The notes under the pieces: model-generated | The model's database searches: none | Told to the model about the DNA's origin: nothing | Seen by the model: only the letters and a program-made list of their open reading frames with translations | Position numbers and translations under genes: made by a program | DNA from: DATFPQ01 sp035264765 | GTDB lineage: Bacteria; Actinomycetota; Actinomycetes; Actinomycetales; Angustibacteraceae | Assembly (NCBI GenBank): GCA_035264765.1 | Contig: DATFPQ010000120.1 | Span: 1-37,661 of the forward strand | DNA length: 37,661 bases | Reading direction: 5' to 3' | Shown: positions 32,121-37,661 of the stretch, piece after piece | Position numbering within the stretch: the stretch's first letter is position 1 | How the letters are laid out: each line of letters begins with the position of its first letter

Positions 32121-33506
32121 TTACCGATCGGTACCCGGCTCCTCCTGGGCGGGGAGCGGCTCCATCCGGGCCACGTAGACCTGGCGACCGGGGGGCGCGG
32201 TGAGCTGCTCGATCTGCAGGCAGCAGAGCATCTCCCGTCCGTCCAGCCGCAGCACCGGCAGGTTCACCCGGACACCGAGCACCCGGGACTCCCCGGTGGC
32301 GAGGTGCCGGATGAAGCCGGCGACGTGCAGCTCGCGCAGCCGGTGCGGGATGATCGTGGTGATCCGCTGCCCCACGAGGTCCTCGGGGAAGCCGCCGAGC
32401 AGCTCGGCCGCGGCCCGGCTGACGGCGATCAGCCGGTTGCTGTCGTCACCCGCGACCAACGCCCGGGCCGACATCCGAACCTCGGTGTCGTCCCATTCCG
32501 GTGGCTCCCACTCGAAGCTGGCGGGACCAGCGAGCAGCTCCCTGTCCCACGGCGTCGGCGACCCACCCGAGAGCTGAGTGACCACCTGCTCGCAGGCCCA
32601 GTCCCGCAGCGTGACGAGCTCGTCCAGGGCCGGCCGCACCAGGAGCGTGCCCTGCATCGCCAACCGCTGGCCGAGGTCGAGGGCCTGCTGGAGCGCCACC
32701 AGTGCGGCGGCGTCGAGGTCGCCGAGGGAGACCTCGACGTCCAACGTGGGAGGGACCCAGGGGGCCGCGTCGGTGCCCGGCGGCGGCGCTGGGAGGGGCA
32801 GCGGGTCGGGCGCGTCCGGCTCTTCGGCGGGTGCGCCGGCCAAGGCCCGGTTGGTGCCGTCCGACAGCGCCCGGAGCGCGGCGTCGGCGGCCGATACGTC
32901 GACCCCGGCCTGCGCACCGACGGTGGACTTCGGGGTCGGGTGCGGGCCGGACTGCACGAGGTACAGCTCGCGGAGCACTGCGGCATGGTGCTCCAGGCCG
33001 GCGAGCCACAGCGGCATCGGCACTGCCGGCAGCACGGCCACGGGTCCGACTGGAGTCGGCGGGTCGGGCGGCAACAGGCCGGTGAGGTCCCACTCCTGGT
33101 CGATCATCGCGATGTCTGCCGTGTCTGGAGCGCCCCGGAGCACGAACCAGACGACCTTGCCGTCGGGGCCCAGGGAGTCGATGCCGCACTCCGCGCTGAG
33201 CTGGCCGACCAGCGACAGGCCGTGGCCGGTGGTGGCGTACGCACTGAAGTGCTGCTGCGTCGGCAGGTTGGTGTCGAGGTCGCGGACGCTCACGCGCACG
33301 TCCTCGTCGTGATCGAGCTCCACCGACACCTCGCAGTCGGTGTGCGCGTGCAGGACGACGTTGCTGACCAGCTCGGAGACGGCGAGCATCGCGTCGTCGG
33401 CCCACTGCTCGCGACCGGACTGGCGCAGCACCTCGCCGACATGCCGGCGGGCGTGCCGGACGCTGATCGGCTCCGGCGGCAGCAGCAGGCGCCCCCGAAG
33501 CAACAT
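32121..33506 (-). CDS. Anti-sigma-type HATPase with long linker and C-terminal PAS-like domain
   Basis: 461 residues. Residues 1-125 are a GHKL ATPase domain of the RsbW/SpoIIAB-like type: N-box AVSELVSNVVLHAHTD, a DLDTNLP segment and G2-box TTGHGLSLVGQL. A Pro-rich linker and a helical region (ANTAR- or GAF-like, not recognised) run from 145 to 330. Residues 350-450 resemble a PAS fold (NRLIAVSRAAAELLGGFPED, FIRHLATGESRVLGVRVNLP), which could sense a ligand or redox state. The ATPase may bind or phosphorylate a STAS protein or a sigma factor, opposed by the phosphatase encoded next. Start ATG 33506 follows a GGGGA box. It is divergent from the dehydratase gene. Confidence 0.82.
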   Translation of the reverse strand: MLLRGRLLLPPEPISVRHARRHVGEVLRQSGREQWADDAMLAVSELVSNVVLHAHTDCEVSVELDHDEDVRVSVRDLDTNLPTQQHFSAYATTGHGLSLVGQLSAECGIDSLGPDGKVVWFVLRGAPDTADIAMIDQEWDLTGLLPPDPPTPVGPVAVLPAVPMPLWLAGLEHHAAVLRELYLVQSGPHPTPKSTVGAQAGVDVSAADAALRALSDGTNRALAGAPAEEPDAPDPLPLPAPPPGTDAAPWVPPTLDVEVSLGDLDAAALVALQQALDLGQRLAMQGTLLVRPALDELVTLRDWACEQVVTQLSGGSPTPWDRELLAGPASFEWEPPEWDDTEVRMSARALVAGDDSNRLIAVSRAAAELLGGFPEDLVGQRITTIIPHRLRELHVAGFIRHLATGESRVLGVRVNLPVLRLDGREMLCCLQIEQLTAPPGRQVYVARMEPLPAQEEPGTDR

Positions 33507-33676
33507 GAACCCGTCCCCTCTGTCGTGGCACCCCGTCCCCCCGGACCGGTGCTTCCGGCGGCCACCGCGGCCCAGTGTCCCACGTCATGCTGCCCGGTAC
33601 ACGGGTCACCGTGCGAGGCCCACGGGTGGCATGCTTCGGCCCACGCCCAGAGTGCAACGGCGACAGGGAGGCGGCC

Positions 33677-35392
33677 ATGCCGAAGCAGCGCAGTGCTCGC
33701 TGGTACGAGGGTGGGGGTCGGGACGCCTACATCCATCGAGCCTGGATGCGTCGCGGCCTCCCGGACCACGCTTTCGACGGGCGTCCGCACATCGCCATCG
33801 CGAACACGGCGTCCGACCTGACGCCGTGCAACGTGCATCTGGACGAGGTGGCCGAGGCGGTCAAGCGCGGAGTGTGGGAGGCCGGTGGCGTCCCGCTGAA
33901 CCTGCCGGTCGTCTCGCTGGGCGAGACGCAGGTCCGTCCCACCGCGATGCTCTGGCGTAACATGGCGGCGATGGCCACCGAGGAGATGCTCCGGGCCAAC
34001 CCGATCGACGGCGTCGTGCTGCTGGGCGGCTGCGACAAGACCATCCCGTCGCTGCTGATGGCGGCGGCCTCGGTCGACCTCCCGGCCGTCGTTGTCCCCG
34101 GTGGGCCCATGCTGACCGGCACCTTCCGCGGCGTCCCGCTCGGCTGCGGGACGGCGGTCTGGCAGCTGAGCGAGGAGGTGCGCGCGGGCACGCTGAGCGC
34201 GCGTGAGTTCCAGCGCTCGGAGTCCTCGATGATCCGCAGCAAGGGCCACTGCAACACGATGGGAACGGCCTCGACGATGGGCCTGCTGGCGGAGGCCCTC
34301 GGCACGACGATCCCGGGCGTGGCCGGCACCCCGGCGCCGGACGCCCGGCTACTCGAGGCATCGCACGCGACCGGCCGGCTCGCGGTGGAGCTGGTGGACG
34401 AGGGACGACGGCCGAGCAGCTTCCTGACCCGCGCGTCCTTCCTCAACGCGATCGTCGCGCTGGCCGCGATCGGCGGTTCGACGAACGCCGTCGTGCACCT
34501 GCTGGCCATCGCCGGTCGGCTGGGCATCGACCTGACCCTGGAGGACTTCGACCGCATCGGCTCGGGCGTTCCGCTGCTCGTCGACCTGCAGCCTGCGGGC
34601 CGCTTCCTGATGGAAGACCTGTACCGGGCCGGCGGCCTGCTCGCGGTGCTGCGGCAGGTGCGAGACCTGCTCGACCCCGCCGCGCTGACCGTCACCGGGA
34701 AGCCGCTCGTCGACTACCTCGACGAGGCCGAGATCTGGGATCCCGAGGTCATTCGGGTGCGCGAGCAGCCGCTGGCGGACGAGGCCGGGATCGCCGTCCT
34801 GTACGGGAACCTGGCCCCCGCCGGTGCCGTCGTCAAGCCCGCCGCCGCCTCGCCGCACCTGCTGCAGCACCGCGGCCGAGCCGTCGTCTTCGACTCGGTC
34901 GAGGACTTCCGTGCGCGAGTGGACGACCCTGAGCTCGACGTCGATGCGGACTCGGTACTGGTGCTGCGGGGCTGCGGCCCGAAGGGCTACCCCGGAATGC
35001 CTGAAGTGTCCAACATGCCGCTTCCGCGCAAGCTGCTCGAGCAGGGGGTGCGCGACATGGTCCGCGTCTGCGACGGGCGGATGAGCGGCACGGCCTACGG
35101 CACCGTGGTCCTGCACGTCGCCCCGGAGGCGGCGGCGGGGGGACCTCTCGCGCTCGTGCGCACCGGTGACCCGATCGTCCTGGACGTCGGACGCCGGCTT
35201 CTCGAGGTGGACGTCCCTGCCGAGGAGCTCGCGGCCCGGCAGCCCGCTCCCGCGGCCGTGGCCGCGTTCGCGGCACCAACGCGTGGGTGGGAGCGCCTGT
35301 ACGTCGACCACGTGCAGGGAGCCGACACCGGCGCCGACCTTGACTTCCTCGTCGGGGCAAGCGGAGACCGAGTGGGACGCGAGTCCCACTGA
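33677..35392 (+). CDS. IlvD/Edd-family sugar-acid dehydratase
   Basis: 571 residues. The three cluster cysteines are present: TPCNVHLDE (Cys51), LLGGCDKTIPS (Cys119) and GHCNTMGTASTM (Cys192), consistent with a [2Fe-2S] cluster. The GHCNTMGTAS variant, instead of the CGGMYTANTM type of valine-pathway DHAD, points to the sugar-acid branch that dehydrates L-arabinonate, D-xylonate, L-fuconate or similar acids to 2-keto-3-deoxy acids. RMSGTAYGTVVLHVAPEA near the C-terminus is typical of the family. GGGAGG precedes the ATG at 33677. The aldolase gene follows after 17 nt, so the pair probably carries out consecutive steps. Confidence 0.92.
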   Translation: MPKQRSARWYEGGGRDAYIHRAWMRRGLPDHAFDGRPHIAIANTASDLTPCNVHLDEVAEAVKRGVWEAGGVPLNLPVVSLGETQVRPTAMLWRNMAAMATEEMLRANPIDGVVLLGGCDKTIPSLLMAAASVDLPAVVVPGGPMLTGTFRGVPLGCGTAVWQLSEEVRAGTLSAREFQRSESSMIRSKGHCNTMGTASTMGLLAEALGTTIPGVAGTPAPDARLLEASHATGRLAVELVDEGRRPSSFLTRASFLNAIVALAAIGGSTNAVVHLLAIAGRLGIDLTLEDFDRIGSGVPLLVDLQPAGRFLMEDLYRAGGLLAVLRQVRDLLDPAALTVTGKPLVDYLDEAEIWDPEVIRVREQPLADEAGIAVLYGNLAPAGAVVKPAAASPHLLQHRGRAVVFDSVEDFRARVDDPELDVDADSVLVLRGCGPKGYPGMPEVSNMPLPRKLLEQGVRDMVRVCDGRMSGTAYGTVVLHVAPEAAAGGPLALVRTGDPIVLDVGRRLLEVDVPAEELAARQPAPAAVAAFAAPTRGWERLYVDHVQGADTGADLDFLVGASGDRVGRESH

Positions 35393-35409
35393 GCAACAAC
35401 TATTCGCAG

Positions 35410-36216
35410 ATGGCGAAACCCATGACGGCGGCCCAGCATCGCGTGGTGGAGCGCAGCGCCGCACGGCTGCGGGACCGGTGGGCGCAGGACCGGCCGGCCT
35501 TCGGGATCTGGAGCATGCTGGCCGACCCCGCGGTCGCCGAGCTGGTGGCCGCCACGGAGTTCGACTACGTCTGCGTCGACCTGCAGCACGGACTGGCGAC
35601 GTTCAGCGAGCTGCCCAGCATGCTCCAGGCCATGCGGTCGGCCGGGCGCGCCCCCGTCGTCCGAGTGCCGTGGAACGAGCCGGCCCAGATCATGCGGGCG
35701 GTCGACACTGGCGCCGCGGCGGTCCTCGTCCCCATGGTGAACAGCGCCGAGGACGCAGCGCTGGCGGCGTCGGCGTGCAGATTTCCGCCCGCCGGCACCC
35801 GCAGCTGGGGACCGATGTGGGGCGACGCGCGGGCGGACGGCGCCCTGCCGCCGCAGCAGCAGGACGAGGTGGTGCTGTGCATGGTGATGGTGGAGACCCA
35901 GGCGGGCGTCGACGCCATCGACGAGATCGTGGCCGTCCCGGGGGTGGACGGCGTCTACATCGGACCCAACGACCTCGCGCTCGGCTGTGGGCTGGGCCGC
36001 AGCACCTACCGCGACTGCGAGCAGGTCGGCGCGCTGCTCCAGCGAGTGGTGGACGCCTGTCGGCGGAGCGGCGTGGTCGCGGGGCTGCACTGCTCCGACG
36101 TCGAGATGGCCCTGCACTGGGCCGGGCGCGGCGTGGGCATGCTCACCGTCGCCACGGACACCACCCTGCTCCGGAAGGCCGCGGAGCAGACGCTGGCCGC
36201 CATCCCGAAGCTGTGA
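35410..36216 (+). CDS. HpcH/HpaI-family class II aldolase
   Basis: 268 residues. FDYVCVDLQHGL (His60, catalytic base), VVRVPWNEP (Arg85), MVETQAGVDAIDEI (Glu162, metal) and VDGVYIGPNDLALGCG (Asp188, metal) match the metal-dependent pyruvate/HKD aldolases. These split 2-keto-3-deoxy sugar acids or related compounds into pyruvate and an aldehyde. Placed directly after a sugar-acid dehydratase, it probably cleaves that enzyme's product (for example 2-keto-3-deoxy-L-fuconate to pyruvate and lactaldehyde, or the pentonate analogue to glycolaldehyde; inference). The start is ATG 35410 with no strong ribosome site; ATG 35422 is an alternative. Confidence 0.9.
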   Translation: MAKPMTAAQHRVVERSAARLRDRWAQDRPAFGIWSMLADPAVAELVAATEFDYVCVDLQHGLATFSELPSMLQAMRSAGRAPVVRVPWNEPAQIMRAVDTGAAAVLVPMVNSAEDAALAASACRFPPAGTRSWGPMWGDARADGALPPQQQDEVVLCMVMVETQAGVDAIDEIVAVPGVDGVYIGPNDLALGCGLGRSTYRDCEQVGALLQRVVDACRRSGVVAGLHCSDVEMALHWAGRGVGMLTVATDTTLLRKAAEQTLAAIPKL

Positions 36217-36286
36217 GGGCTCGGTGCGGCCGGGCATCGCGACCTCGCTCATGGCACCGAACCCGCTGGGCATCCTCGCCTGACCG

Positions 36287-36314
36287 TTGTCGGGCAGCGG
36301 CTCGGGCGTATGCC
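36287..36314 (+). promoter_or_regulatory. Promoter candidate for the secreted protease
   Basis: TTGTCG (36287-36292), a 16-nt spacer and TATGCC (36309-36314), about 75 nt upstream of the ATG at 36390. The upstream context TGACCGTTGTCGGGC resembles TGACCGTTTCGGGC upstream of the secreted nuclease gene (19501-19514). Confidence 0.35.
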
Positions 36315-36389
36315 GCAGAGGCCTTCCCGACGATGCCCTCGATCCGTACCATCCTCGGCCTCGGGGAACCTCAACGACAGGACACATCC

Positions 36390-37289
36390 ATGCTCAACCG
36401 CTTGAAGGCCGCCATCCTGGCCTTCACCTGCCTCGCGACCGTCGGCGTCGCAACCGCCGCTCCGGCGTCCGCCATCACCGGCGGGATCGAGGACACCGCC
36501 AACCGGTACTCGAACGTCGGGCTGCTCGCCTTCTATGACCACGAGGGCCGGTTCCGTTGCACCGGGACCCTGGTGACGTCGACGGTGGTCCTCACCGCGG
36601 CCCACTGCACGAAGGGCACGGTGGGAAAGACGGTCGTCACCTTCAACCCGGTGGTCGACCGTGAGCCGCCCTCCGACCTGCCGCGGGCCACCGACGACTT
36701 CGGAACCGGAACGTCGAACATCGGCTACCAGAAGGGGCAGAAGCTGCCCGCGGGCTACTACACCGGCACTGCCTCGACGCACCCCCAGTACAGCGACTTC
36801 ACCGATCTGGCGAACTGGAACGACGTCGGCGTCATCGTGCTCGACTCGCCGGTCACGGGCATCACACCGGCACGGCTGGCGCCGGCCGACTACCTCAGCC
36901 AGTTCGCCCAGCCGGCGCTGAACCACGAGACCTTCCTGCTCGTCGGGTACGGCACCGAGGTCCGGCAGGCCGACACCGGCCCGCAGAACCCGACGCCGCA
37001 GAGCTACCCCATCCTCCGGCGGTACACCGACGAGGTCGGGCAGAAGCTCACCCCGCAGATCCTGCAGACCAACGGGAACGAGAACGACCCGCGCGGTGGC
37101 GGTGGCACCTGCTTCGGGGACTCCGGTGGTCCGTCCTTCAAGGACGGCTACGTCACCACGGTGACCAGCTACGGGTACACGAACAACTGCCGTTACCTCG
37201 GTGGCCTGCAGCGCGTGGACATCCCGGTCGTTCAGAGCTGGCTGGCCGGCTTCCGGGTCTTCCCGGCCGGAGCGACCAAGGCGGCCTGA
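36390..37289 (+). CDS. Secreted trypsin-like serine protease (S1 family)
   Basis: 299 residues. A signal peptide (MLNRLKAAILAFTCLATVGV, ending APASA) is followed almost at once by ITGGIEDTANRYSNVG, the chymotrypsin-fold N-terminus, so there is at most a very short pro-region. The catalytic triad is visible: His72 (LTAAHC), Asp145 (NWNDVGVIVLD) and Ser245 (CFGDSGGPS). Cys57-Cys73 is the usual first disulfide and Cys241 lies before the active Ser. It is secreted and cleaves proteins extracellularly; specificity cannot be assigned. AGGA lies 8 nt before the ATG at 36390. It is followed by a bidirectional terminator. Confidence 0.93.
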   Translation: MLNRLKAAILAFTCLATVGVATAAPASAITGGIEDTANRYSNVGLLAFYDHEGRFRCTGTLVTSTVVLTAAHCTKGTVGKTVVTFNPVVDREPPSDLPRATDDFGTGTSNIGYQKGQKLPAGYYTGTASTHPQYSDFTDLANWNDVGVIVLDSPVTGITPARLAPADYLSQFAQPALNHETFLLVGYGTEVRQADTGPQNPTPQSYPILRRYTDEVGQKLTPQILQTNGNENDPRGGGGTCFGDSGGPSFKDGYVTTVTSYGYTNNCRYLGGLQRVDIPVVQSWLAGFRVFPAGATKAA

Positions 37290-37307
37290 GCCGAAAGCTC
37301 GCCACGG

Positions 37308-37347
37308 CAAACCGGGGTCCGGGCCTGCTGGCCCGGACCCCGGTTTG
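37308..37347. terminator. Bidirectional rho-independent-type terminator
   Basis: An 18-bp perfect inverted repeat (37308-37325 and 37330-37347; left arm starts CAAACCGGGG, right arm ends CCCCGGTTTG) with a 4-nt loop TGCT. The A-run on the left and T-run on the right flank a GC-rich stem, so it can terminate in both directions. It lies between the protease stop (37289) and the opposing stop at 37366. Confidence 0.92.
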
Positions 37348-37365
37348 TCGTTCTGCTGGAAGCTG

Positions 37366-37661
37366 TCAGAGCTTCACGGCGGTGGAGCAGACGTCGCTGC
37401 TGCCGGTCACCGTCACCTGGATCAGGCGGTTGCCCTTGGCAGTGGAGCCGGACGTGCCGCCCTTGTCATCCTTGGCCTTGTCGTCCTTGGCCTTGCCGCT
37501 CTGGGCCGAGCTGCTGACGGCCTTCGCCAGCAGCGGCTTGCCGCCCTTGTCGTCGCCGGGCTTGTCGTCGCTGCCGGGGGTCTGGCCGCCCTTGTCGTCG
37601 CCGGGCTTGTCGTCGCTGCCGGGGGTCTGGCCGCCCTTGTCGTCGCCGGGCTTGTCGTCGC
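37366..37661 (-). CDS. C-terminal part of a protein with DDK-rich tandem repeats (truncated by window edge)
   Basis: Open minus-strand frame from the window edge to a TGA at 37366, about 98 residues seen. It begins with repeats of GDDKGGQTPGSDDKP (15 residues, two full copies and flanking parts). SSSAQSGKAKDDKAKDDKGG comes next, and the end is a beta-like segment GNRLIQVTVTGSSDVCSTAVKL with one Cys. Highly charged, Gly/Asp/Lys-rich and surely disordered in the repeat; low complexity and a possible extracellular location fit a surface or cell-wall protein, but the N-terminus is missing so there is no signal peptide to see. The high-GC codon bias in frame and the terminator just downstream support it as coding. 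Confidence 0.75.
   Translation of the reverse strand, partial: DDKPGDDKGGQTPGSDDKPGDDKGGQTPGSDDKPGDDKGGKPLLAKAVSSSAQSGKAKDDKAKDDKGGTSGSTAKGNRLIQVTVTGSSDVCSTAVKL
37541..37661. repeat. 45-bp tandem repeat inside the truncated gene
   Basis: Two complete 45-bp units (37561-37605 and 37606-37650), the start of a third (37651-37661) and a partial 20-nt unit at 37541-37560. The units look identical and each encodes 15 residues, so copy number may vary between strains or be misassembled. Confidence 0.9.

Noticed and set aside
31071..33821. A very long plus-strand open frame (over 900 codons) opposite the phosphatase and ATPase genes
   Set aside because: It overlaps two clear domain-bearing genes on the other strand, has no family motif and the composition (Arg, His, Gln, Gly-rich) of an antisense frame in high-GC DNA.
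37541..37661. CRISPR-like array suggested by regular repeats
   Set aside because: Repeats are contiguous 45-bp units with no spacers and form a continuous coding frame.

Overview
The window is high-GC DNA (GC-rich third codon positions, many GTG/TTG starts, leaderless promoters) of the kind found in Actinomycetota. Two full-length GGDEF-EAL proteins, an RsbU-type phosphatase with an anti-sigma-type ATPase, many secreted proteins and glycan-degrading enzymes suggest a free-living, environmentally responsive soil- or plant-associated actinobacterium, possibly motile. Nothing here fixes the genus. I see no rRNA, tRNA, CRISPR, transposase or phage gene. About 35 genes are supported, most with a recognisable ribosome binding site.

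Layout. 0-5 kb: a membrane GGDEF-EAL protein, an unrecognised two-TM protein, an APH-like kinase and a GtrA-like protein. 5.1-10.4 kb: an L-fucose salvage module. The minus-strand operon aldo/keto reductase - LacI regulator - FucU mutarotase - amidohydrolase (fuconolactonase-like) diverges from a GH29 alpha-L-fucosidase. The 230-bp intergenic region has two back-to-back sigma70-like promoters, each followed by a GAAACG-type palindrome. The aldo/keto reductase reading frame is broken by a single-base shift. 10.4-15.5 kb: a Clp_N/HTH protein with its promoter embedded in a three-armed inverted repeat, a DHFR-like reductase, a small secreted protein, a zinc alcohol dehydrogenase of the formaldehyde-dehydrogenase type with a conserved partner, and a secreted GH43 arabinanase-like enzyme. 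15.7-21 kb: a hypothetical protein, the second GGDEF-EAL protein, and a secreted nuclease/phosphatase-fold protein behind a FliA/WhiG-type promoter candidate.

21-25 kb is a block of exported proteins: a peptidoglycan-binding protein, a 97-residue protein, then three consecutive secreted proteins. An RTX-like calcium-binding protein sits between two proteins built from two and four copies of a cysteine/GGD repeat that I do not recognise. This is the best candidate for something undescribed. 25-30.7 kb: a copper module (membrane protein, CopC, CopD), an SRPBCC-hemerythrin fusion, and an ArsR/APC-permease pair divergent from a 91-residue protein across a shared operator region. 30.8-33.5 kb: a partner-switching pair (PP2C phosphatase; HATPase with a C-terminal PAS-like region). 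33.7-36.2 kb: a sugar-acid dehydratase (IlvD/Edd family) and an HpcH/HpaI aldolase, which could supply the lower steps of non-phosphorylative sugar oxidation missing from the fucose module. 36.4-37.3 kb: a secreted trypsin-like protease, a near-ideal bidirectional terminator, and the C-terminal end of a protein with DDK-rich 15-residue repeats cut by the window edge.

Functional calls rest on motif recognition by eye; no database search was run. Pathway assignments and regulatory sites are inferences and are marked as such.
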